Shown here: one piece after another, positions 8,269-19,400 of the stretch
Numbering within the stretch: the first letter of the stretch is position 1
How the letters are laid out: each line of letters begins with the position of its first letter
The notes under the pieces: model-generated
The model's input: the letters and a program-made list of their open reading frames with translations, nothing else
Told to the model about the DNA's origin: nothing
The model's database searches: none
Program-made: the position numbers and the translations under genes
Assembly (NCBI GenBank): GCA_016124195.1
Contig: WGOE01000017.1
Location: forward strand, 1-64,000
DNA length: 64,000 nt
DNA from: a bacterium
GTDB lineage: Bacteria; Pseudomonadota; Alphaproteobacteria; Rhodobacterales; Rhodobacteraceae
Reading direction: 5' to 3'

Positions 8269-10128
8269 TCAGGGCTTGAGGCAGATCCGCGTCATCACGG
8301 CCTCGAACCGGCGGGTGAAGTCCTTGGCATCGCCAAGGGTTCGGCTCCAGGCGTCGCCGGCGAGGCGGGCTTTCATCCACTGATGCGCCGCACGGTCGCG
8401 GCAGAGGGTGATCGCGCGCGCCTCATATTCCTGCGGCGAGGTCGTGATGCCCTCGGTCAGGCCGATCGCGGTCAGTAGGCTCGAGGCCATCCGTGCGGCA
8501 AAGGCCTTGCCCTGCAGCGTCACCATCGGCAACCCCATGCGCAGCACATCCGAAGCAATTGTGCCGGCATTGTAGGGATGGGTGTCCAGAAAGAGGTCCG
8601 CCAGCGCCAGCCGCGCGCGATACCGGTCGGGATCGACGCGCGGGGCAAAGATCAGACGCTCGCGCGCCAGCCCCGCCTCAAGCCAGCGCGCCGTCAGGGT
8701 GGCCCGGCTTTCGGGATTGTCATCGATCAGCCAGAGCACCGAGTTCTCTGTGGCTTGCATGATGCGGCACCAACTCTCCCACATCGCCTGCGTCAATTTG
8801 TAGTGGTGCGAGACGCAGGTGAAGACAAAGGCCTCCTTCGGCAGGCCTTCGCCCATGCGACTGACCGGCGGCAGATGGACGCTGCGCCCGTCGTTGGCCT
8901 GATAGCAGCCTTCGATGCGCAGCGGACGCGGCATATAGGCGTTTTCCAGATGCGGGGGGATGGTCACCTCATCGCACAGGATATAGTCAAGTTCGGGCAG
9001 GGGGACCGGGCCGATATAGCCCAGATAGGTGGCCATGACCGGCGCCGGCTTCCAGCGCAGGATGCCCAGACGTGCGCCCTTGGTCAGGCCATTCAGGTCG
9101 ATCAGGATGTCGATCTCATCGGCCCGGATGGCGCGGGCGGCGGCCTCGTCGGGCAGGCTATGGATGGGGATATGGTGGTCGAGAGCGCCCAGAACCCGGG
9201 CGCGGATGTCGCTGCCATCTTCGGGGGAAGCGTCGTAGCCATAGACCTCGAACCGGGTGCGGTCGTGCAATTCCAGCAGTTCCGCGATCAGAAAGCTCAT
9301 CGCGTGCCGGCAGAAATCGGTCGACAGATAGCCGATCCGGATGCGGTCATGCGCGTAGCCTGAAACCGGGGCCAGGCGCTCGGGCGCGGGCGGCGCCTTG
9401 CGGGCGATCCAGTCGGCGGCAGAGGCGGCCTGCAGCCTGGGGTCGTCATAAAGTGCCAGTGCTGCAAGCGGGCCGCAGTTGAAAGCGGCCTCGGTCTCTG
9501 TCAGGCCCGGTACATCCAGCTGCGTGACGGGCCAGGCGGTGGTGCGCTGCCGGATGTGAACCATGTGCTGCTGCACATCGGCCTGATGCGGCGATATCAG
9601 CAACGAGGCGCGCAATTCCTCGGCCGCGGGGCCAAGGCGGCCTTGCGCCTCGAGGACGCGGCCCAACTGGTTGTGCAGCGTCTGGCGCAGCGGCGCCGGC
9701 GGCAGGGCCGAACGCCAGGCACCCAAAGCCGCCTCGGTCTGGCCAGAGGCCTCGAGTGCCGAGCCAAGGTTTATGGCCGCCTCGGCCATGTCGGGCTTGA
9801 GCCGTAGCGCCGCGCGATAGGCCTCGACCGCGGTGGAGGGCGAACCGGCCTTCATGCGGGCCACGCCCAGGTTGAACCAGGCACCGCAGGCGGCGGCTTC
9901 GGTGCCGTGCGCGCCAAGCCAGAATTCGTAAAGCGCCATGCTGTCAGCCTCAGCCGCCCCTTCGGCAAGCCGGACCAGGCCCAGAAGGTCGAGGCCCGCC
10001 ACCGCGCGGCCAAGAAAGGGCAGCTCTGCCACCGGGACGGCGGAAAGCCCGCCGGGGCGCGCCATGGCGCGGTGCAGGCTTTCTGCGTCACCGGGCAGCG
10101 GAAAGGGCAGAAGGAAGGGCATCGACAT
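8269..10128 (-). CDS. TPR-containing SPINDLY/OGT-type glycosyltransferase (GT41)
   Basis: A 619-residue protein with about three TPR-like repeats (roughly 84-185) and a GT41 catalytic region from about 262 to 600. His275 in D-F-C-R-H-A-M matches the conserved active-site His region of OGT, Lys444 sits in H-H-Y-K, and H-P-Y-N-A-G-T is the family's donor-binding segment. GT41 enzymes (OGT, SPINDLY, HMW1C) transfer GlcNAc, fucose or hexose to Ser/Thr or Asn in the cytosol. ATG at 10128 is chosen because GGAGG lies 6 bases upstream; an earlier in-frame start (10203) has no such site. It is divergent from the giant Thr/Ser-rich repeat gene and next to a type I exporter, so that protein or the exported cargo is a plausible acceptor. 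Confidence 0.85.
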   Translation of the reverse strand: MSMPFLLPFPLPGDAESLHRAMARPGGLSAVPVAELPFLGRAVAGLDLLGLVRLAEGAAEADSMALYEFWLGAHGTEAAACGAWFNLGVARMKAGSPSTAVEAYRAALRLKPDMAEAAINLGSALEASGQTEAALGAWRSALPPAPLRQTLHNQLGRVLEAQGRLGPAAEELRASLLISPHQADVQQHMVHIRQRTTAWPVTQLDVPGLTETEAAFNCGPLAALALYDDPRLQAASAADWIARKAPPAPERLAPVSGYAHDRIRIGYLSTDFCRHAMSFLIAELLELHDRTRFEVYGYDASPEDGSDIRARVLGALDHHIPIHSLPDEAAARAIRADEIDILIDLNGLTKGARLGILRWKPAPVMATYLGYIGPVPLPELDYILCDEVTIPPHLENAYMPRPLRIEGCYQANDGRSVHLPPVSRMGEGLPKEAFVFTCVSHHYKLTQAMWESWCRIMQATENSVLWLIDDNPESRATLTARWLEAGLARERLIFAPRVDPDRYRARLALADLFLDTHPYNAGTIASDVLRMGLPMVTLQGKAFAARMASSLLTAIGLTEGITTSPQEYEARAITLCRDRAAHQWMKARLAGDAWSRTLGDAKDFTRRFEAVMTRICLKP

Positions 10129-10405
10129 CAAGAACCTCCATAGCGATGGCGCTACTCTGGCGTGCAATTGGTGAACGAGCGGTGAACGCAAGGCGTACAT
10201 CAAGGCATTTCAGGACGAATTTGCCTAAAATACCGATCTTTTTGTTTGCCTTTTCCCTGCGCCCCCGGTCGTGGCAGGGGGGCGGGTTTACCGATTCATA
10301 AGCCTCGCCTGCCAGCCTTCTGACCAAGATCGCGCCCAAGACGGGCTGCGTCAGGTGCGGGACGGTCCCGCCCTGCATTGTCCCCAGTCAGAGACGGAGC
10401 GCTTC
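10129..10405. promoter_or_regulatory. Divergent intergenic region between GT41 and giant repeat gene
   Basis: These 277 bp separate two divergent starts and hold the only AT-rich stretch nearby (about 10215-10255, including TAAAATACC and CTTTTTGTTTGCC). I expect promoters for both genes here, but no clear -35/-10 pair can be fixed by eye. No additional small gene is supported. Confidence 0.5.
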
Positions 10406-13400
10406 ATGACCACGATTTCCACGCTGACCACGGCCCAGATCGCAGCCTTGTCCACGGCCGCCATCGCGGCATTGACCACGGCCGACATCCAGTCGCTGAC
10501 CACGGCGCAGGTTCCTGCCCTGACGACGGCGCAGATTGCGGCACTGACGGCGGTGCAGGTCGGGGCGTTGAAATCGACTCAACTCGCGGTGCTGACCACG
10601 GGGCAGACGGCGGTACTGTCGACGACCCAGGTCGCGGCGCTCAAGGCCAGCACGCTCGTGGGCCTCGGCTCGGCGGACATGGCGGCCTTTTCGACGGCGC
10701 AGGCCGCGGCGCTGAGTTCGGCACAACTGGCCGCGATCGCCACGCGCAGCCTGGCCAATCTGGGAACGGCGGATGTTGCCGCGCTGACCACCGCCGCGAT
10801 CAAGGGGCTGACCACCACGCAGATCGGCGCCATGACCGGGGCGCAGATCGCGGCGCTGACCACGGCGCAGATCGCGGCGCTGCCGGTGGCGGATCTGGGA
10901 AAACTGTCGTCGGCCCGGATCGCGAGCCTGTCGACCGACCAGATCGCGGCGCTGTCGAGCGCGCAGGTTGCCGCACTCAGCTCGGTCCAGCTGGCCGGCC
11001 TGACCACGGCGCAGACTGCCGCCTTGTCGACCTTGCAGATCAAGTCCTTGTCGAGCGCGGCGCTCAAGGGGCTCGGCTCGGCCGATGCGGTGGCCCTGAC
11101 CACGGCGCAGGCGGCCGTCCTGTCCTCGGCCCAACTCGCAGCCCTGTCCACGGTCTCGGTCGCACATCTTGAGACGGCGGATATCGCGGCGCTGACCAGC
11201 GCGGCGATCGCCGGTCTGTCATCGACCCAGCTGGGCGTGCTGACCTCGGCACAGGTCGCTGCGCTGAGCACGGCGCAGATCGCGGCCATATCGACTTCGG
11301 CGATCGCCAAGCTGGGCACGGGCGCGATTCCGGCGCTGTCGACGGCGCAGGTGGCGGCCCTGACCACGGCGCAGATAGCCAAGCTTGGCTCGGTCCAGGT
11401 CGCCGCCCTGACGACGGCCCAGATCGGCGCCTTGTCGTCGGCGCAGGCGGCCGCGCTGGCCACTTCGGCCATGTCGGGCCTGAACACGGCCGATGTCGCA
11501 GCCCTGACCACGGCGCAGGCGGCGGCCCTGTCTTCGTCGCAGCTGGCCGCGATCAGCACGACGGCGATCCCGCATCTTGGGGTCGCAGACGTGGCGGCGC
11601 TGAGCACGCTGGCGATCAAGGGACTGACCAGCGCCCAGGCCGCGGTGCTGAGCACGGCCCAGGTTGCGGCCCTGACCACGGCCCAGATCGCCTATCTGGC
11701 GCCCGGCGCGGTGGCGCGGCTGACCAGCGCCGCCGTGGCAGTCCTTGCGACCGATCAGATCAGCGCGCTGACCACGGCGCAGGTGGCCCAGCTTGGCTCG
11801 GCCCAGGTGGCGGCGCTGACCACGGCGCAGGTGGCGGCGATGGGCACGGCGCAGATCGCAGCTTTCGCGGTGCTGGGGCTTGCCGGCCTGTCCACGGCGG
11901 ATGTCGCGGCGCTGAGCACATCGCAGGTCGCGGCGCTGACCTCGGCGCAGATCTCGGCGCTGTCGACGGCGGCGATCTCGCATATGGCGACGGCCGATAT
12001 CGCCGCGCTGTCGACCCAGGCGATCAAGGGCCTGACAACGGCGCAGATGGGGGTCCTGACCTCCGCGCAGGCGGCGGCCCTGTCGACCAGTCAGATCGTG
12101 GCGCTGTCGCCCCTGCAATTGGGCCGGGTTTCGGCCGCCAATCTTGCGGCCATGGGCACGGCTCAGCTGGCCGCGATCACCGCCCCTCAGATGGCCGCGC
12201 TCAGCTCGGCTCAGATCGGGGCACTCAGCACGGCCCAGATCGCGGCCCTGACCCCGGCCCAGATCGCGGCGATCAACGCCACGACGATCAAGGGCTTTGG
12301 TTCGGCCGATATCGCAGCCCTGACCACGGCACAGGCGGCCGCCCTGACCTCGACCCAGGTCGCGTCCATCGCGGCCACGACGCTGAACAAGATGGGCACC
12401 GATGACATCGCGGCATTGAGCACGACCGCGGTGCGGGGCCTGACCACGGCGCAGATCGGCGTCCTGACCACGGGCCAGCTTGCCGCGCTGTCAAGCGCGG
12501 ATATCGCGGCGCTGTCTTCGCAACAACTGGTGAAGCTGACCACGGCCCAGATTGCCGCCCTGACCAGCGCGCAGGTCGCGGCCCTGACAGCGGCCCAACT
12601 GGCCAGCCTGACCACGACCCAGATCGGCGCCTTGCAAAGCAGCCAGATCGCGGCCCTTTCCACCGCCAGGCTGGCCGCCCTGACCACGGCGCAGATCGCG
12701 GGCCTTGGCACCTCGGTTTTTGCCGGCCTGACCACCGATCAGGCGGCGGCCTTGACCACCGCCCAGATTGCCGCCCTGTCCTCGACGCAGTTGGGCGCTT
12801 TCGGCACCGATGATCTCGCGAGCCTGACCACGGCGCAGGTCGCGGCCCTTTCGACCCGCGCGCTTCCCGGCCTGACCTCGGCCGAGGCTGCCGCCCTGAC
12901 TTCGGCCGAGGTGGGGGTGCTTGGCTCGGCGCAGATCGGTGCCCTGTGGACGGCGGCCATCGCGGGCCTAGGTTCGGCTGCGGTGGCGGCCCTGACCACG
13001 GCCACGGTGCGGGCCCTGACCTCGACGCAGGTCGCGGCGCTGACCTCGGATCAGGCCGCGGCGCTGACCGGCCCGCAGCTGGCCGCCCTGACCACGGCCC
13101 AGTTCGCCACATTGTCCAGCGACGCGGTCGCGGCACTGACCACGACCCAACTGGCCACACTGGCGGCCGCCCAGCTTGCTGCGCTGACCTCGGGCCAGGT
13201 GGCGGCGCTGACCACGGACCAGACCGCCGCCCTGACGGGCACGCAGGTTGCAGCGATCGGCACCGCTGCGCTGCAGGGGCTGACCACCGCAGACGCGGTG
13301 GCCCTGCGCACTGGCCAGACCGTCGCCATGACATCCGCACAGCTTGGCTCCCTTACGACGACAGTCCTCGCGGCGATGGAGGCCACGGATGTCGCAGCCT

Positions 13401-16400
13401 TCACCACTGCCGCCATGCGCGGGCTGTCGAGCGGGCAGATCGCGGCTCTGACCACGGATCAGGTGGCGGGCCTGCGCGCCTTGCAGGTTGCCTCTCTGGG
13501 TACGGCACAGATCCTTGGCCTTGGTTCGGATGCGGTGGCGGCCCTGACCACGGCCGAGGTCGCGGCCCTGACCACGGCGCAGATTTCGGCCCTGGGCAGC
13601 ACCCTTGCCGCCGGCTTGACCACGGCGCAGATCCCGCATCTGACGACGGCGCAGATCGTGGCCCTGTCGAGTGCGGCGCTTGCCGCGCTGCCCAGCGATG
13701 ATGTGGCGGCCCTGTCGACCGCTCAGATCCAGGTTCTGACCCCGGCGCAGATCGCGGCCCTGCCTTCGGCGAGCTTTGCCGCCCTGACCACGGGCCAGAT
13801 CGCGGCGCTGACCGCGGGGCAGGTGGCAACTCTGGGTTCGGCGCAGGTGGCAGCCCTGACCACGGCCCAGACCGCGGCGCTGACCACGGCCGAGATCGCG
13901 GCCCTGACCACCACGGCGCTGCGCGGGCTGGGTACGGCGGATGGCATGGCATTGACGACAGCGCAGATGGCGGCGCTGAGCTCGACCCAGGTCGCGGCGC
14001 TGGATACGGCGACCGTAGCAGCGCTGGAGACCGCCGATCTGGCGGTTCTGTCCGCCGCGACGATCAAGGGGCTGACCACGGCGCAGATCGGCGCGCTTGG
14101 TACCGATCAGGTCGCGCATCTGGGTACGGCGCAGATCGCGGCCCTGACCACGGCGCAACTGCGCCAGCTGACGGCGGCCGATATCGCCGCCCTGTCGACC
14201 GGCCAGATCGCGGCGATGAGCCTGCAGCAGGCGGCCTCGCTGACCTCGACCCAGGTCGCGGCCCTGACCACCGCGCAGGTCGCCCATATGACGACCCAGC
14301 AGATCGCGGCCCTTTCGACTGCCGCCCTGCAGGGCCTGACCAGCGATGATGCCGTGGCACTGACAACGGCGCAGGCCCGGGCCCTGACCTCGGCCCAGGT
14401 CGCAAGCCTTGGCACAGAGGCTGTCGCAGCCCTCGAGACGGCAGATCTGGCCGCCTTGACCACCGCGGCGATCCGCGGGTTGAGCGGCACGCAGATCGGC
14501 GTCCTCGGCACGGGGCAGATGGCCGCCCTGACCACGGCGCAGATTTCGGCGCTGGGAACGGCTGCGATCGCCTCGATCGATCCGGTGGCGCTGGCCGGCA
14601 TGACCACGACGCAGGTGGCGGCGCTGACCAACACGCAGATGGCGGCCTTGACCCCGGCCCAGATCGGAGCGCTGACCACGGCGCAGATGGCGGCTTTCTC
14701 GGCCGGGCAGGTCGGGGCCCTGTCCACCGCCGGCCTGGCCGGGCTGACCAGTGCGGATCTGGTGGCCCTGACCACGGCAGAGGCGGCCGGTCTGAGTTCG
14801 GCGCAGGTCGCAGCCCTGCCGACGACGATACTGGACGCGATGGAGACGGCGGATCTGGCCGCGCTGAGCACCTCGGCCATTCGCGGGATTTCGACAGCGG
14901 GGGTCGCCGTGCTGACCACGGGTCAGATCGCGGCCCTGACAACCGCGCAGGTCGCGGCCCTTTCGACGGGTGCGGTCTCGCATCTGACGAACGGACAGAT
15001 CGGCGCCATGACGACGGCGCAGGTCGCGGCGATGACGGCGGGACAGGTCGGCGCGCTGACCTCGGGCCAGGTCGGGGCCCTGACCACGGCGCAGGTGGCC
15101 GGCATGACGACCACACAGATTGCCGGGCTTTCCACGGCGGGTCTGGCCGGCCTGGGCAGCGATGCGCTGGTGGCGCTGACCACGGCGCAGGCGGCGGCCC
15201 TGTCCTCGGGCCAGGTTGCGGCGATCGACGCGGCGGTTCTGGCCGCGGTCGAGACGGCGGATCTGGCGGCCATGACCACCTCGGCCATCCGCGGCCTTGG
15301 TTCGGCACAGGTCGCAGGGCTTTCGACCGACCGGATCGCGGCCTTGACCACGGCCCAGGTTGCCGCCCTGCCCACCGGCGCGATTGACGGGCTGAGTGCG
15401 GCCGACGTCGCGGCGCTCAGCACGGCTCAGGCGACGGCGCTGACCACCACGCAGGTTGCGCGGCTTTCGTCGGATCAGGTCGCTGCCCTGACCACGGCCG
15501 ATATCGCAGCCCTGTCGACGGCGCAGGTCGCGGCCTTTTCGACCGCCGGTCTGGCCGGTCTGGGCAGCGATGCGCTGGTGGCCCTGACCACGGCGCAGGC
15601 CGCCGCCCTGACCGCGGCCGAGGTCGGCGCGATTGCGCCCGCGATTCTGGCCCAGATGGAGACGGCGGATCTGGCGGCACTGACCACCACGGCGCTGGCC
15701 GGCCTGACCACGGATGAGGTCGCAGGCCTGTCCACCGCTCAGGCCGTGGCGCTGACCACGGCGCAGCTGGCCGCACTCTCAACGGCCCAGGTTGCGGCGA
15801 TCGGCAGCGATGCCCTGGCCGCGCTGAGCACAGCGCAGATCGCCGCCCTGACGGTGGCGCAGATGGCCGCCCTGACGCCGGATCAAGTTGGCGCCCTGAC
15901 CACGGCCCAGACCGCGGCGCTGACCACGGCGCAGGTGGCAAGCCTGACCTCGACCGCGCTTGCCGGCCTTGGCAGCGACGATCTGGTGGCGCTGACCACG
16001 GCGCAGGCTGCGGCTCTTGGTTCGGCCCAGCTTGGGGCGATTGCGGCCGGCGTAATCTCGGCGATGGAGACGGCCGATCTGGCCGCCGTGACGGTGGCGG
16101 CGCTGGCCGGACTGACCAGCGACCAGATGGCGAGCCTTGGTTCGGATCAGGTGGCGGCGCTGACGGTGGGGCAGGTGACGGCGCTCGGAACCGGGCAGAT
16201 CGCGGCCATCGCCACCGATGGCATCGCCGCGATGACCACGGCCCAGGTGGCGGCGCTCAGCGGCGCGCAGGCCGCGGCGCTGACCTATGACCAGGTCAAT
16301 GCCCTGACCACGGCGCAGGTCGCGCAGATGTCGACCGACCAGATCGCGGCCCTGTCGACCGACGCCCTGCCGGGCATGGGCACGGCAGATCTGGTGGCGC

Positions 16401-19400
16401 TGACCACGGCGCAGGCGGCGGTGCTGTCCTCGGCTCAGATCGGGGCGATCGACGCCACGGTTCTGTCGGCGATGGAGACGGCCGATCTTGCCGCCCTGAC
16501 CCCTTCCGCCGTGCTGGGCCTGACGACGGACCAGATCGCGAACCTTGGAACGGCGCAGGTTGCGGCCCTGTCGACGGCGCAGTTGGCGGTATTTGCCACC
16601 GACCGCATCGCGAGCCTGACCCCCGACGACATCGCCGCCATGTCGAGCGCACAGATTGCGGCGCTGACCACGGCACAGACGGCGGTCCTGACCTCGGCCC
16701 AGGTCGCTGCCCTGACCACGGCGCAGATCGCCGGGATGACGACGGCGCAGATTGCCGTCCTGTCCACCGATGCCCTGGCCGGTCTGACCACGGATGACAT
16801 CGTGGCCCTGACCACCGCACAGGCGGCGGCCCTTACGGCTGCCGAGATGGCGGCCCTGGACCCGAGCCTGGTTGCAGCCTTCGAGGCAGCGGACCTTGCC
16901 CAGATCTCGACCGCGGCGCTGCGCGCCCTGGATACCGCCGAGATTGCGGCGCTGGGCACGGCGCAGGTCGCGGCCCTGACCACGGGGCAGATCGTGGCCC
17001 TGACGACGGCGCAGGTCGCGGCGATGGTGCCAGCGGCGGTTGCGGCGATGACCACGGCGCAGGTGGCGCATCTGGGCACGGCGCAGGTTGGCGCGCTGGG
17101 TTCGGATCAGTTGGGCGCGCTGACTTCGGCCCAGGTTGCGCAGATGTCGACGGCGCAGATCGCGGCGCTGAAGGTCGCGGCCTTGCCCGGCCTTGGTTCG
17201 GCCGGCGCGGCGGGCCTGACAGCGGCGCAGGCGGCGATCCTGTCCTCGGCGCAACTTGGTGCGCTGGATGCGGGGGTGATCGGCGCGCTGCCGACGGCCG
17301 ACATCGCGGCCCTGACCACGACGGCCCTGCGCGGGCTGACCACCGCGGATGCGGCACAGCTGACATCTGCCCAGGCGGCGGCGCTGTCCACGGCGCAGCT
17401 TGCGGCGCTGAGCACGGCCCAGATCGGCGGGCTTGGCACCCAGGCGGTGCAGGCTCTTTCAACCGCCCAGATCGCGGCCCTGTCCAACAGCCAGCTTGCG
17501 GCGCTGGGCACCGCGCAGATCGCGGCCTTGAGCACGGCCCAGGTGGCGAGCCTGTCCACCGCGGCCGAGGTGGCACTGTCTTCGGCACAGATCGCGGCCC
17601 TGGGCACGGCCCAGGTGGCGGCGCTGACCACGGCGCAGGTGGCGAGCCTGACCACGGGCCAGATCACGGCCTTGAGCACCGATGACGTCGCGGCCCTGAC
17701 CACGGCTCAGGTCGCGGCCCTGACCACGGCGGAATTCTCGGCGCTGAGCCTTGCGCAATTCACCGCCCTGTCCGGGCCGCAACTGGCCGCCCTGACCACG
17801 ACCCAGATCGCCAAATTGAGCACGGATCAGCTGGCGGCCCTTGGCACCGAACAGATCGCCGGGCTCAGCACGGCGCAGACGGCAGTCCTGACCGCGACGC
17901 AACTCGCCTCGCTGTCGACCGATGACGTGGCGGCCCTGACCACGGATCAGATCGCCGTCCTGTCCTCGACCCAGATCCTTGCCCTGACGACCGGGCAGGT
18001 GGCGGCGCTGACCACCGACCAGACCGCGGCGCTGACCACGGCGCAGGTGTCGCACCTGTCGACGGGCCAGATCGTGGCGCTGACCACGGATCAGGTGGGC
18101 GCGCTGACCACGGCGCAGGTGGCGGCCCTGACCACGGCGCAGATCGCCAGGCTGACGACCGATGATATCGGCGCCCTGACCGCGGATCAGGTCGCGGCGC
18201 TGACCACGGCGCAGCTGATCAAGCTGACCGCGCCGCAGGTTGCGGCCCTGGGAACCGAGGAGGTGGCGGCCCTGACCACGGCGCAGGTCGTCAAGATGAC
18301 CACAGCCCAGATCGCGGCGCTGACCACCGATCAGGCCGCGGCGCTGACCGCGGCGCAGATGGCGGCGCTGACCACGGCGCAGATCGCCAAACTGTCGACC
18401 GACGACATCGCCGCCCTGTCGGGCAGCCAGATCGCGGCCCTGACCACGGCGCAGGTGGCCGTCCTGACCTCGACCCAGATCGCCGCCCTGACCACGGATG
18501 AGGCCGCCAGCCTGACCACGGCGCAGATTGCGGCGCTCAGCACCGTCGGATTGAAGGGCCTGGGCTCCGATGACCTTGTGGCGCTGACGACCGATCAGGT
18601 CCAGGCGCTGACCTCGGCCCAGGTCGCGGCGATTTCCGCCACCGTGATCCCGGCAATGGAGGTCGAGGATCTGGCCGCCCTGACCGCGACCGCGACCAAG
18701 GGTCTGACCACGGCGCAGATCGCCGCGCTGAGTTCGGATCAGGTTGCCGGCCTGACCACGGCGCAACTGCGTGTCCTGACCGCGGTGCAGCTGGCCAAGC
18801 TGACCACGGCGGATGTCGCGGCCCTGAGCGCGGACCAGGTGGCCAGCCTGAACCTTGCCCAGATCGGCGCGCTCACCACGGCGCAGATCGCGGCGATTGG
18901 CAGCGATCAGGTCGCGGCGATGACGACGGCCCAGGTCGCCAAGCTTAGCACTGCGCAGATCGCGGCCCTGACCACCGATCAGGTGGCGGCCCTGACCGTG
19001 ACGCAGATCGCGGCCCTGAGCGCGACCCAGGTCGCCAAATTCTCGACCGAGGATGTGGCGGCGCTGTCGGTCGATCAGGTGGCGGCCCTGACCACGGCGC
19101 AGGTCGCAAGCCTCGGCTCGGCACAGGTCGCGGCGCTGACGACGGATGCGATCACCAGCCTGTCGACGGGCCAGATCGCGGCCTTGGGTACGGCGGCGCT
19201 GGCCGGGTTCGGCACTGCCGACACGGTGGCGCTGTCACCTGGCCAGGCAGCGGCCCTGACCTCGTTCCAGGTCGCGGGTCTGGGCACGGCCGATCTTGCC
19301 GCGATGGAGGTCGAGGATTTCGCAGCCCTGACCTCGACCGCTGTCAAAGGCCTGACCACGGCCCAGATCGCGGCCTTGAGTTCGGATCAGGTTGCGGCCC

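Noticed and set aside
12968-14983. 671-codon minus-strand open frame
   Set aside because: It is an antisense shadow of the octapeptide array, Arg/Gly/Gln-rich with no start context or family resemblance.
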